The notes under the pieces were generated by a model. It was not told the origin of the DNA. It saw nothing but the letters and a program-made list of their open reading frames with translations, and did no database searches. Both the position numbers and the translations under genes were made by a program. 14,271 nt of DNA from Bacteroidota bacterium (GTDB lineage Bacteria; Bacteroidota; Bacteroidia; Bacteroidales; 4484-276). Where the stretch lies: NCBI GenBank assembly GCA_013203545.1, contig JABMQA010000090.1:1-14271 (forward strand), in the 5' to 3' direction. Positions 5,722 through 13,797 of this stretch are shown one piece after another. Positions within the stretch are counted from its first letter, which is position 1. Every line of letters starts with the position of its first letter.

Positions 5722-7059
5722 TTACAATACACTTTCATACAAAGAATTCACGATTTCCTTAAACAAATCGCCCCTGTGTTCAAAGTTCTTAAACCGGTCG
5801 TAGCTGGCGGCTGCGGGGGACAACAGGCACACTTTTCCCGGATTGGTTAATTGCGGCAATATTTTGTCCAGGCAGTTAAACCCGTCTATAAATATATATG
5901 CCTGATCCTTATTGTTGCCCGATTTCATAAGCGACATGATACGCTTTCCGGCAGGGCCCATAAAAATGAAATATTCTATATCCACTCCCAACAGAAATTC
6001 AACCAGGGCTTGATAGTCGATGCCCCGGTCGAAGCCTCCCAGGATCAGCGTTTGAACGTTTGAAATGGAATTTATAGCTTCGATGGTTGACTCAGGAACA
6101 GTGGAAATAGAGTCGTTGTAATAATCCACACCACCTGTATTGCCAATATATTCCAATCGGTGGGGCAGGGGTTTAAAAGTATAAATTCCCTGATGAATAT
6201 CAGGTATTTTTATTCCAAGATTCAAACATGCCTGTGTTGCGGCATTGATATTAATTAAGTTGTGCCGTCCTTTTAAAGCAATTCTGTTAAGGTCAACTTG
6301 CTTTGCCCCATCTGACTTAAAACTGTTAATATCTATAGCAATTTTTTGGGATAAAATTTTCTTTTTGTGAACCTGTATTGTGGTATTAACATCATCCCCA
6401 TTAAAAATAAAATAATCTTCCCCACCCTGAAATTTGCAAATATTCATTTTGGCTTCAGTGTATCTTTCAAAACCATTAAAATGATCGAGATGTTCCTGGA
6501 AGATATTTAAGAGGATGGCGACATGTGGGGAGTGCCCCGTAATTTCAAGCTGGTGGGCAGAAAGTTCAAAAACAACAATGGTGTTCTGTTTAATTTTGTT
6601 GATAAAATCAAATGGCGGCAGCCCGATGTTTCCAACAAGGAGCGTTTTTTTACCGGATTGTTTCAATACATGATAAATTAAGCTGGCTGTTGTGCTCTTG
6701 CCCTTTGTTCCGGTAATGCCTACAATTTGATCACGGTATTGTTCTAAAAAAAGGGAGGTTTGTGACAAGATTATACCGGCATAGGTTGGTGTATTCAAAT
6801 GGGCCAACGGAATTCCGGGTGATTTAATAATGATAGGGTATTTATCCAAACACTTCAAATATTCTTTACCGGTGTGAATTGTCAGATGTTTATCGTTAGC
6901 CGTTTCAGAAATACCCGGCCAGGGATCCTGATCTGCGATGCCCAATTCGTGATCAGGGAAATATGTCCTCAACAATCTATAAGTAGATCTGCCTTCCCGG
7001 CCAAAACCGAGTATCAATACTCGTTGGTTGGCAATGTATTTTTCCAGCAGGTCTTTCAT
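5722..7059 (-). CDS. murD: MurD-type UDP-MurNAc-L-alanine glutamate ligase (probable MurD2)
   Basis: This 445-residue cytoplasmic Mur ligase adds glutamate to UDP-MurNAc-L-Ala in peptidoglycan synthesis. It has an N-terminal Rossmann-like domain (LILGFGREG, 15-23), the ATP loop GITGTKGKST (114-123), a carbamylated-Lys/Mg region with ELSAHQLE, then NIFQEHLDHF...YTEAK, and a C-terminal domain with GGFDRGIDY and LLSPAAASYDRF. Length is close to E. coli MurD (438). Two points suggest the MurD2 variant, which uses L-Glu: the gene directly follows and overlaps a murL-like epimerase gene (ATGA, 7056-7059), and the usual DHLD motif reads EHLD. Specificity for L- versus D-Glu cannot be read from sequence alone, and an ordinary MurD remains possible. 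It is isolated from the usual dcw cluster, which also fits a dedicated partner of MurL. Confidence 0.85.
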   Translation of the reverse strand: MKDLLEKYIANQRVLILGFGREGRSTYRLLRTYFPDHELGIADQDPWPGISETANDKHLTIHTGKEYLKCLDKYPIIIKSPGIPLAHLNTPTYAGIILSQTSLFLEQYRDQIVGITGTKGKSTTASLIYHVLKQSGKKTLLVGNIGLPPFDFINKIKQNTIVVFELSAHQLEITGHSPHVAILLNIFQEHLDHFNGFERYTEAKMNICKFQGGEDYFIFNGDDVNTTIQVHKKKILSQKIAIDINSFKSDGAKQVDLNRIALKGRHNLININAATQACLNLGIKIPDIHQGIYTFKPLPHRLEYIGNTGGVDYYNDSISTVPESTIEAINSISNVQTLILGGFDRGIDYQALVEFLLGVDIEYFIFMGPAGKRIMSLMKSGNNKDQAYIFIDGFNCLDKILPQLTNPGKVCLLSPAAASYDRFKNFEHRGDLFKEIVNSLYESVL

Positions 7060-8381
7060 TTTAAGGCCTTCTTTATATAATCAATCAATTCAGGGGATAC
7101 GAAGTGTGTGTCGTCAAATTCCCCAAATTTATCTTCCAAAATATTTCCATTATCCCTCCGGTAACGGGGTAAGGCTGAATAGTATTTGAGAAGCCCGGGT
7201 AAATGGTTTTTAGCATATTTATCAACTACCGAACTCAGTGCAAGATTTATCTCATCAACAGTGCCAACACATTCAAAGGGTTTAACAGCTTCCTCCCCGA
7301 TAAGTTGCTTGAAAACCTTTATAAGACCGGTATCATTTAAGAGATTGCCACCAAATATCCCCACCAGGGTATGCTCTTCAAGGAACGGGCTGAGAATGAT
7401 CCATGTAAAAAGGCACTTGGGGCATTTTCCGCACCACGAATCTGTTTTGCTTCCTACATTGCAGCTTTTGAATACTGAAAAATATTTGTTATTCATCGCG
7501 AATATCTTCCCGATTTGAAGTTCGCTTAGTGGCCTTAACAAACTAAAATAATCATAATCATCTGAAATGTAGGATCTGACATATTCCCTGAAATCCTGTT
7601 CAAATTCGATTGATTTGGAGTATTGATGGTTGATGTGACTCCCGGGTACGGTGACCTCATTTGCGCTCGACTCGTTTGAAAGTGCTATATTCCTGATACC
7701 AGATAGACGGGCAGCCAGCAAGGAAACAAATGCAAGAAGCGCTGAAAAAGGCGTATGTCCATTCAGGAAGCCCTTTTTGTTCAGCTCCAGCAGTTGGGGA
7801 TGGATGGTGCGGTTTATGGTAATTACATCATCTTTGCCAAAACCAGCCATGCCAACTGTCTCCATGTTTGCCTGCCGGGGATTTAGGATGAGCGGTTTAA
7901 TTTGTTTTTGATTTTGCAACAGCGTTTCAAGGGTTACAATCGAATCTTTACCTCCACCGATGGGAACAATATATTCACCGGAGGTAGAAAAATTAAACTT
8001 GCTTAAATTTCTCCCCTCACCAGAGGAAATCTGCATAAAAGTGTTAAAATCGCAATCGATCTGGTTAACATAAAAAAATTCACCCAAACCATTGAAATAT
8101 AATTTTTTCCACCAGTTTAGTTGATCCTCGCTGAGTTTGAAAGGTTTAATTATCACTTTTTGCGGACAAGCGGCTTTCCAATAGCTAACCAATTCAACCA
8201 TCCCGATATGAAATGCAAGATTTCGGAGGTCGTTGTCGTTTATGTTAAAATTCAAAAAGTTCTTTTTAGGAATTTCGATGATAGGGGTAAAATGATACCT
8301 GTCTGATAAGTTGAAATAAAATTTAATTGCAAGCTTCTCGGAAGTGATTTTGATTTTAAAATCCTCAAAAGTGAAATGCAT
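7056..8381 (-). CDS. murL: MurL-type UDP-MurNAc-L-Ala-L-Glu epimerase
   Basis: In Xanthomonas, MurL inverts the terminal L-Glu of UDP-MurNAc-L-Ala-L-Glu to D-Glu, replacing glutamate racemase MurI. This protein shows the features I associate with that family: a PP-loop-like PIGGGKDS (140-147), the block ALSNESSANE (233-242), HINHQYSKS (249-257) and a Cys cluster CGKCPKC (317-323). The start is uncertain. ATG at 8381 gives 441 residues, like known MurL proteins, and begins at the first conserved-looking strand (MHFTFEDFKI). Upstream ATGs at 8510 and 8594 also keep the frame, but the first coincides with the divergent start of the next gene and the second lies inside it, and 8382-8508 is very AT-rich and carries a promoter-like TACTTTTG. 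It overlaps the MurD gene by four bases, which strongly supports a joint function. Confidence 0.82.
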   Translation of the reverse strand: MHFTFEDFKIKITSEKLAIKFYFNLSDRYHFTPIIEIPKKNFLNFNINDNDLRNLAFHIGMVELVSYWKAACPQKVIIKPFKLSEDQLNWWKKLYFNGLGEFFYVNQIDCDFNTFMQISSGEGRNLSKFNFSTSGEYIVPIGGGKDSIVTLETLLQNQKQIKPLILNPRQANMETVGMAGFGKDDVITINRTIHPQLLELNKKGFLNGHTPFSALLAFVSLLAARLSGIRNIALSNESSANEVTVPGSHINHQYSKSIEFEQDFREYVRSYISDDYDYFSLLRPLSELQIGKIFAMNNKYFSVFKSCNVGSKTDSWCGKCPKCLFTWIILSPFLEEHTLVGIFGGNLLNDTGLIKVFKQLIGEEAVKPFECVGTVDEINLALSSVVDKYAKNHLPGLLKYYSALPRYRRDNGNILEDKFGEFDDTHFVSPELIDYIKKALK

Positions 8382-8473
8382 GAATTCATTTCGTAATGCA
8401 TGATAAATTTTATTTTTATTCACAGATTTCACGTTATCTTTTAAGAAATTCGTATATTTATTTTTTGTTTCGC

Positions 8474-8481
8474 CAAAAGTA
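8474..8481 (-). promoter_or_regulatory. Candidate -7 promoter box for murL-murD
   Basis: The minus strand reads TACTTTTG, an exact TAnnTTTG match, 92 bases before the chosen murL start and within the AT-rich gap to the divergent gene. No well-spaced TTG is seen. If real, it rules out the start at 8510. Confidence 0.4.
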
Positions 8482-8508
8482 GTATTAAACTTTTGAATTA
8501 ATTGAACC

Positions 8509-9099
8509 ATGAACGAATTTGATGACCTGATTAAGATCAAGACAAACAATGTAAAACCGGGGCCTGGGAAGATCCTGATTTCAGAGCCCTTCATGTTTGA
8601 TTATTACTTTAAGCGGTCGGTGGTATTACTTGCCGAACATAACATTGAAGGATCGTTCGGAGTAATTGTTAACAAACCCATGAGTGTAAATTTCAACGAA
8701 GTTATCAAGGATTTCCCCAACTTTACTTCGAGGATATACCTAGGTGGCCCTGTTAAAACCGATAGCCTCTATTTTATCCATACCCTGGGTGAACTGATTG
8801 ACAATAGCATGCCCATCATCGAAGGCCTGTACTGGGGCGGTAATATCGAACAGATTAAGGAATTGATTGTCCTCAACAAAGTTGACGAGGGGAATGTAAG
8901 GTTTTATATAGGGTATTCAGGTTGGATGCCAAAACAACTCAACGAAGAGCTCAAGCGCGATTCCTGGGTGGTTTCGAGTATTGATAAACAACAAATCATG
9001 CACTCAAACCCCGACCACATGTGGAAAAAATCCCTGCTCAAATTGGGCGGGCAATATAAAATGTGGATTAACTATCCCTCGGAACCCACTATGAATTAG
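8509..9099 (+). CDS. YqgE/AlgH family protein (UPF0301)
   Basis: This 196-residue soluble protein belongs to the YqgE/AlgH family, whose molecular function is not settled; AlgH was first described in Pseudomonas as affecting alginate genes. Family signs are the opening block GKILISEPFM (20-29), RSVVLLAEHNIEGSFGVIVNKP (36-57), YLGGPV (77-82), an LYWGG strand (107-111) and IGYSGW (134-139). The start at 8509 gives the short acidic N-terminus (MNEFDDLIKIK) common in Bacteroidetes members. The gene is divergent from murL and convergent with hypB (48 bases between the two stops), so it does not obviously belong to either pathway. No metal site, signal peptide or membrane segment is seen. Confidence 0.88.
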   Translation: MNEFDDLIKIKTNNVKPGPGKILISEPFMFDYYFKRSVVLLAEHNIEGSFGVIVNKPMSVNFNEVIKDFPNFTSRIYLGGPVKTDSLYFIHTLGELIDNSMPIIEGLYWGGNIEQIKELIVLNKVDEGNVRFYIGYSGWMPKQLNEELKRDSWVVSSIDKQQIMHSNPDHMWKKSLLKLGGQYKMWINYPSEPTMN

Positions 9100-9147
9100 T
9101 TCGCACTTTCTACTAAATTACCAGTAAGCCGGCAGGGCACAATGAGT

Positions 9148-10047
9148 TTATCCAACCAGCTTCAGTTCATTTTTCAGCCAGTCAACCCAATCTGCAAGCC
9201 CTTCTTCACTCTTTGCCGATACTTCAAAGAACTTAAGATTGGGATTTATTCTCGATGCGAATTCTTTTGATTTTTCCACATCAAAGTCAACATAGGGCAA
9301 AAGGTCGATCTTGTTAATGACGCAAATATCAGATGTTTCGAACATGGTGGGGTATTTGAGTGGCTTGTCGTCACCCTCGGTAACACTCATGATCACAACC
9401 CTTTTAGCTTCCCCGAGGTCGAATAGTGACGGGCATACCAGGTTACCTACATTTTCAATAATCAGGATCCCTTTTTTGTCGATATTCAGTTGCTTACATG
9501 CCTTACTAACCATGGTAGCATCCAGGTGGCAGCCATTTCCCGTATTTATCTGAACTACCGGGGCGCCTGCATTGTTAATCCGGTTTGCATCCTGCATGGT
9601 CTGTTGATCACCTTCAATCACATAAAGGTTGATCTGATCTTTGGTGAGTTGAATAGTCTTCTCAAGCAATGTTGTTTTACCGGAACCGGGTGAACTCACC
9701 AGGTTGATGGCTAAAACGCCCTTGGCCTCGAAATACCCACGGTTTCTTTCTGCAAGCAGGTCGTTTTTCTGCAAAGCATTTTGCTCCACGATAATCTCGC
9801 GGCTGTGAGCATGGCCATGTGCATGTTGATGGGAATGATCATCCGCCCCATGGGAATGTTCATGTGTATGGCCGTGATCGTCATGATCATGCCGGTGCGC
9901 ATATGCATGTTTATGCTCATGGGAATGCATTTCATCGTCATGGGTATGATCATGATGATGATGATAATGATGGCTATGTTCTTCTTCCCCCGGTTTTATT
10001 ATTTTATAGGACTCGTCTGATTGTCCACATCCACAAGTTCCGCACAT
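9148..10047 (-). CDS. hypB: Hydrogenase nickel-incorporation GTPase HypB
   Basis: HypB is the SIMIBI-class GTPase that, with HypA, delivers nickel to the large subunit of [NiFe] hydrogenase. At the N-terminus is the motif CGTCGCG (2-8), like the high-affinity nickel site CxxCGC of E. coli HypB. Residues 24-81 are extraordinarily His-rich, 27 His in 58 residues, as in the nickel-storing HypB proteins of rhizobia. The G domain has the P-loop SPGSGKTT (119-126), the internal metal site Cys173-His174 (GNGCHLD) and Cys205 (LVCPSLFDLGE), and the NKID guanine motif. All known metal ligands are present. It lies 58 bases downstream of hypA on the same strand, so the two are probably one transcript. 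The combination suggests both nickel insertion and nickel buffering. Confidence 0.97.
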   Translation of the reverse strand: MCGTCGCGQSDESYKIIKPGEEEHSHHYHHHHDHTHDDEMHSHEHKHAYAHRHDHDDHGHTHEHSHGADDHSHQHAHGHAHSREIIVEQNALQKNDLLAERNRGYFEAKGVLAINLVSSPGSGKTTLLEKTIQLTKDQINLYVIEGDQQTMQDANRINNAGAPVVQINTGNGCHLDATMVSKACKQLNIDKKGILIIENVGNLVCPSLFDLGEAKRVVIMSVTEGDDKPLKYPTMFETSDICVINKIDLLPYVDFDVEKSKEFASRINPNLKFFEVSAKSEEGLADWVDWLKNELKLVG

Positions 10048-10107
10048 TTGTTTATTATTTTAATTTAACAAAAAATCATATTGTAAAGGTACTACTTTAT
10101 CTCAATT

Positions 10108-10449
10108 CTATTCAACCTGGAGCGACTTAACCTTCAATTCCTTACCTGATTGGATTACCGGGTTGAAAGCGCCACATTCCGGGCACTGATCGAAAAGATT
10201 ATCAATCGAAAACATTTTACCACATTGGCTGCATTTGGCTTTGCCTTTTATCCTTGTTATGGTAATATTGGTGTTTTCGAGCCACGTACCGCTTACAGCC
10301 GATTCCATAGCCATCTCCATCGCTTCGTAAACCACACCGGATAAATCCCCGATCTCCAGTTCAATCTCATTTACCTTTTTGGCACCCTGGGATTCTGCAG
10401 CATCTGTTACGATGTCGATTATGTTGATTGCGATCGAAAATTCGTGCAT
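10108..10449 (-). CDS. hypA: Hydrogenase maturation nickel chaperone HypA
   Basis: HypA (113 residues here; about 116 in E. coli) binds nickel at its N-terminal Met-His and passes it to the hydrogenase together with HypB. The start codon is decided by this chemistry: the conserved MHEFSIA begins at the ATG ending at 10449, whereas an upstream in-frame ATG (10521) would bury the essential His2. The zinc domain has two CxxC pairs, Cys73/Cys76 (CSQC) and Cys89/Cys92 (CPEC). A conserved acidic strand NEIELEIGDLSGV (27-39) precedes it. The gene is followed by hypB and preceded by a TACTTTTG promoter box. It is divergent from the T9SS-exported protein gene at 10622. Confidence 0.96.
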   Translation of the reverse strand: MHEFSIAINIIDIVTDAAESQGAKKVNEIELEIGDLSGVVYEAMEMAMESAVSGTWLENTNITITRIKGKAKCSQCGKMFSIDNLFDQCPECGAFNPVIQSGKELKVKSLQVE

Positions 10450-10465
10450 AATCTTTTTTATCATG

Positions 10466-10473
10466 CAAAAGTA
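10466..10473 (-). promoter_or_regulatory. -7 promoter box for hypA-hypB
   Basis: The minus strand reads TACTTTTG, an exact TAnnTTTG match, 16 bases before the hypA ATG; it supports the short hypA start. The -33 element is not clear. The 5' leader would be very short (about 10 bases). Confidence 0.45.
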
Positions 10474-10556
10474 GGTGCCAATTTGAAACGGTTGGATTTT
10501 TTTAAGCTTTTTTATCCCCATTCGGTAATATCAGGTTTTGCATATTGAGAAGTAGT

Positions 10557-10587
10557 TTGTATTATTCTGAATAATTATTTATATTTG
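10557..10587 (+). promoter_or_regulatory. Bacteroidetes promoter of the T9SS protein gene
   Basis: TTG (10557-10559), 20 bases, then TATATTTG (10580-10587): a full consensus match, 34 bases before the start codon at 10622. Confidence 0.65.
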
Positions 10588-10621
10588 TCGGAAACAATGT
10601 AAATTCAACACCTCTGATTTT

Positions 10622-12040
10622 ATGAAAACATGTTCAATTACATTCATGATTATCCTTTTCTTACTGCTTAATACATCCGATGCCGGTGCCCAGTATTTCT
10701 GGACACCGAAACATCCTTTAATCCCGGAGCAGGAAAGCAGTGTTAACCTGTGTTATTATCATGGCCATTTCGTTTGGGAGCATATGATAGATTCAACAAC
10801 CTCTGCTGTTTATTACAATAACATCTGGTCAGGATCTGAACCAGTGTGCCTTGCATATGAACAAAATGTTAAATACTCAAATCCATATTTTAAATATCAT
10901 TATCCAAACAGCTGGGTGTTTTTTGAGGGCAATTCTGGCGGCAATATCGATATTTTTGCAATCATTGTAGATATTATTACAGGAATTCCGGTTGGTGAAA
11001 TGCAGGTACTTATTGCCAGCCCTGAAGATGATCACGATTTTTATTACAACATTTATGGAAATGGAGAAATGACATGGCTTGGAGGCGACAGGGTATATTA
11101 TGGTAAAATTCAGCAAATCAGCAATCAGTTTTCAGTTACTGACATTGCCATTTTGGATTCGGGGAACTGTTCAAATCCGGTTTTGTTTCATTATTGTGAT
11201 TTATACTGGATTAAACACCTCGATACAATTGATCAGGTTAGGTTCTCACAAAATGGAATCTGGGGTTGGACAACTCCTGTCAACATTGATACAGCAACAC
11301 AGATCAGATCACTAAATGCAAGTACTGACGAAGCTTATCCAACAGTTTTCTGGACATTTACAGATGATTCAACCTGGTATATGAATGATTATTTTCCTTG
11401 TGGTTCCAATTCATTTGCTATTATACCGGATGTTGCCCAAAATCATCCTTTCGATTTTGAGGTTAGTAATATTGGTATGGGCGTAAAAAATGAAGCGGAT
11501 TTAGGAGGACCTAATTTTTTTCAAGCCTACGCGAAAAATACAAATGGCCATAGTGAAATATTTCTTAACTCAGACGGGGATCCTAATATTTATTATAACT
11601 TTTCGGAAATGGATTCAGATTGCCGGAATCCGCAGTTTTTTATGGGTGAAAGTTTATATATGGGTGCCTTTTACTTTTACCTGACATGGGAAGCCTGGAT
11701 CGACAACGCCTGGCAGGTCTATTATTCCAAAACCCAAATCACATGGGGAGGTATTGAGGATAACTTGGTTAACCGGATCAGCAATTTAATTGTATCGCCC
11801 AATCCATTCAAAAATGCACTGGAAATTCAATTCGATATGGAAATACCTGAACATGTAGTTATTGACCTCATTGACAATAATGGCAACCTTCTCGTAAATC
11901 TTTTTTCCGATAAATGCAGTGAAAGTACCTTTATAAGACGATTTAATTTACCTGAAATGCAAACATACATTGGTATTTGTTTTATCAGATTTCAGATAGG
12001 CGAAAGCTACTCTTTTCAAAAAGTGATCAAGGTGATTTAG
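10622..12040 (+). CDS. Secreted protein with T9SS C-terminal sorting domain, probable beta-propeller
   Basis: This 472-residue protein has a Sec signal peptide (hydrophobic core about 7-17, likely cleavage after AGA near residue 23) and a type IX secretion sorting domain at about 384-472. The latter shows the typical start LIVSPNPFKNALEIQF, a middle beta strand VVIDLIDNNGNLL and an ending FQKVIKVI. Such proteins cross the outer membrane through the Por/T9SS system and are usually anchored or released. The body has repeated short beta motifs that end in aromatic strands (SAVYYNNIW, GNIDIFAII, HSEIFLN, WQVYYSK), as in TolB-like or sialidase-like propellers. No catalytic residues are recognised. 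It sits between hypA and the zinc-ribbon gene but on the opposite strand to the hyp genes, with its own promoter, so a hydrogenase role is not implied. Confidence 0.82.
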   Translation: MKTCSITFMIILFLLLNTSDAGAQYFWTPKHPLIPEQESSVNLCYYHGHFVWEHMIDSTTSAVYYNNIWSGSEPVCLAYEQNVKYSNPYFKYHYPNSWVFFEGNSGGNIDIFAIIVDIITGIPVGEMQVLIASPEDDHDFYYNIYGNGEMTWLGGDRVYYGKIQQISNQFSVTDIAILDSGNCSNPVLFHYCDLYWIKHLDTIDQVRFSQNGIWGWTTPVNIDTATQIRSLNASTDEAYPTVFWTFTDDSTWYMNDYFPCGSNSFAIIPDVAQNHPFDFEVSNIGMGVKNEADLGGPNFFQAYAKNTNGHSEIFLNSDGDPNIYYNFSEMDSDCRNPQFFMGESLYMGAFYFYLTWEAWIDNAWQVYYSKTQITWGGIEDNLVNRISNLIVSPNPFKNALEIQFDMEIPEHVVIDLIDNNGNLLVNLFSDKCSESTFIRRFNLPEMQTYIGICFIRFQIGESYSFQKVIKVI

Positions 12041-12241
12041 TAATTAAAATTCAAAAAATCTTTTCGTTTGTTTCGTCACTGTGTCTTTACCAGTACGGCA
12101 TCTGTAGGCAATTTCCCGAAAAAATCGAGTTGAATTTGGCAATATCAAAAATAAGTACTATATTCACGGATTATCTTTTATAGTAGGGCTCAGATATTTA
12201 TCAAAACAGGTAAGACAAAAATAAATTTATTTTAAAAAATT

Positions 12242-12273
12242 TTGACTTTTCAACAAGGTTTTTTGTATTTTCG
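12242..12273 (+). promoter_or_regulatory. Near-consensus promoter of the zinc-ribbon gene
   Basis: TTG (12242-12244), 21 bases, then TATTTTCG (12266-12273), one base off TAnnTTTG. The remaining intergenic DNA from 12041 is AT-rich and shows no gene or strong hairpin. Confidence 0.45.
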
Positions 12274-12310
12274 GCGTGTTTGAAATTACTAATTTTAAAA
12301 AAAATATACT

Positions 12311-12718
12311 ATGAAACATCATGTATCGCTATTGGTAAAATGCCCACACTGTGGTAAATCGTTAATGGATGAAGAACATAAAATTCACGACAAAGCCACC
12401 ATCAAGTTAAATATCGAATGTGAAGCCAGCAGAGGTGTAATTTATTTATGTTCGCTTTACGGCTGTTATGATAAAGAGTGTGCAGTTGGTATAAAAGACC
12501 AGGAGATTGGTAAGTTTTACTGTCCCCACTGCAATCAATCGCTCACGCGTGATATCAATTGCAAGTTATGCGACGCCCCAATGGTTGGAATGAACATCAA
12601 GGTAGGAGGTAAGGTAAACATTTGTTCTCGTTGTGGTTGCGAAAACCACTATGTGGTCTTTGAGGACCTTACTGAAGCAATCAATAAGTTTTACCACGAG
12701 TACGGGTTTAGCGGATAG
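12311..12718 (+). CDS. Small Cys-rich zinc-ribbon protein of unknown function
   Basis: I do not recognise a named family. The 135-residue protein has 13 Cys: CPHC (11-14), Cys37, Cys47, Cys52, Cys57, CPHC (71-74), CKLC (84-87) and CSRCGC (105-110). The spacing suggests at least one zinc ribbon (71-74 with 84-87), and the first and last CxxC pairs may combine with others. The middle part, with LCSLYGCYDKEC (46-57), could hold a further metal site. There is no signal peptide or membrane segment, so it is cytoplasmic. It has its own promoter and is convergent with hypE, with only 14 bases between the two genes. Its place between hypA-hypB and hypD-hypE hints at a link to metal handling or hydrogenase assembly, but that is inference. 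Confidence 0.75.
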   Translation: MKHHVSLLVKCPHCGKSLMDEEHKIHDKATIKLNIECEASRGVIYLCSLYGCYDKECAVGIKDQEIGKFYCPHCNQSLTRDINCKLCDAPMVGMNIKVGGKVNICSRCGCENHYVVFEDLTEAINKFYHEYGFSG

Positions 12719-12732
12719 GCTGATTCTGGAAA

Positions 12733-13752
12733 TTAGCAAATCCGGGGCAGCATTTCGCCTGCCAGCATATCGATGATTCTTCTGCCGCCTATCCCGGTAA
12801 GCATAGTGACTTTACCGGGATGGGTATTGTTAATCTCACCAATAATGGCTGCACCCTTTCCCAATGGATGTGATTTTAAGGCATTGAGTACAGTTTCGGC
12901 ATCCCCACCGGCTATTATCATAACAACTTTCCCTTCATTGGCCAGGTACACAGGGTCAAATCCAAATATCTCACAAGTGCCTTTTACAATTTCTTTAAGC
13001 GGTATATGCCCTTCATGGATTTCAATACCGAGGTTGGTATTTTCAGCAAGTTCACACAGGACGGTAGCCAGGCCACCCCGGGTTGCATCACGCATAAATT
13101 TTACCCGGCAGTTTGTTTCCAAAACATGGTTAATCAAATGGTTTAAACTGGCGCAGTCGGAGGAAATATCAGATTGAAAACTGAGTGATTCGCGGGCTGC
13201 CAGAATGGCAATTCCATGATCACCTATCGAACCATTGATGATAATCTTATCCCCCGGTTTTATCGATTTCCCAAAACTTATTGACCGCCTGCTTTCAGGC
13301 AACACGCCAATACCCGATGTATTGATGAAAATTTTGTCGCATTTCCCCTTATTAACAACTTTGGTGTCACCGGTCACAATTTCAACCCCTGCGGCATTTG
13401 CTTCGTCTGCCATTGATTTAACAATGCTTTCAAGGTCAGTAAGTGGAAAGCCCTCTTCAATAATAAATCCGCAACTCAAATATTTAGGCATGGCCCCTGA
13501 TACGGCCAAATCATTAACAGTACCACAAACAGCTAATTTTCCAATATTCCCACCCTGAAAAAAAATGGGATCAACCACGTATGAGTCGGTTGTATAGGCC
13601 AGTAAATTCTGATCCACATCCAAAATGGCAGAATCGGTTTGTTTGTTCAATTTATCATTGCTGAAATATTTGACAAAGAGATTTGAAATGAGCTCATGCG
13701 AAAGCCTTCCACCACTCCCATGACTTAATAAAATGTTTTTTTCAGTTGCCAT
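12733..13752 (-). CDS. hypE: Hydrogenase maturation carbamoyl dehydratase HypE
   Basis: HypE takes the carbamoyl group from HypF onto its C-terminal Cys, dehydrates it with ATP to thiocyanate and hands cyanide to the Fe held by HypC-HypD. This 339-residue protein is of normal length and ends in the invariant PRIC, with the acceptor Cys at 339. It is a PurM-like ATPase: N-terminal HGSGGR (11-16), the nucleotide site with TDSYVVDP and GTVNDLAVSGA, then VTGDTKVV, and a second half with FMRDATRGGLATVLCELA. It is downstream of hypD on the same strand, but a 151-bp inverted-repeat element separates them. No consensus promoter is seen between the element and its ATG, so it may depend on readthrough from hypD. 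Confidence 0.97.
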   Translation of the reverse strand: MATEKNILLSHGSGGRLSHELISNLFVKYFSNDKLNKQTDSAILDVDQNLLAYTTDSYVVDPIFFQGGNIGKLAVCGTVNDLAVSGAMPKYLSCGFIIEEGFPLTDLESIVKSMADEANAAGVEIVTGDTKVVNKGKCDKIFINTSGIGVLPESRRSISFGKSIKPGDKIIINGSIGDHGIAILAARESLSFQSDISSDCASLNHLINHVLETNCRVKFMRDATRGGLATVLCELAENTNLGIEIHEGHIPLKEIVKGTCEIFGFDPVYLANEGKVVMIIAGGDAETVLNALKSHPLGKGAAIIGEINNTHPGKVTMLTGIGGRRIIDMLAGEMLPRIC

Positions 13753-13797
13753 AAAAATTTTTATGTTATTAAACTCTAAAAATGCTATTTAGATTTG

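Noticed and set aside
9781..10130. Plus-strand frames opposite the His-rich hypB segment (Met- or His-rich)
   Set aside because: They are mirror readings of the CAT/CAC repeat codons of hypB, with no independent support.
10450..10521. Longer HypA start at 10521
   Set aside because: It would place 24 residues before the conserved Met-His nickel site and would include the promoter box at 10466-10473.
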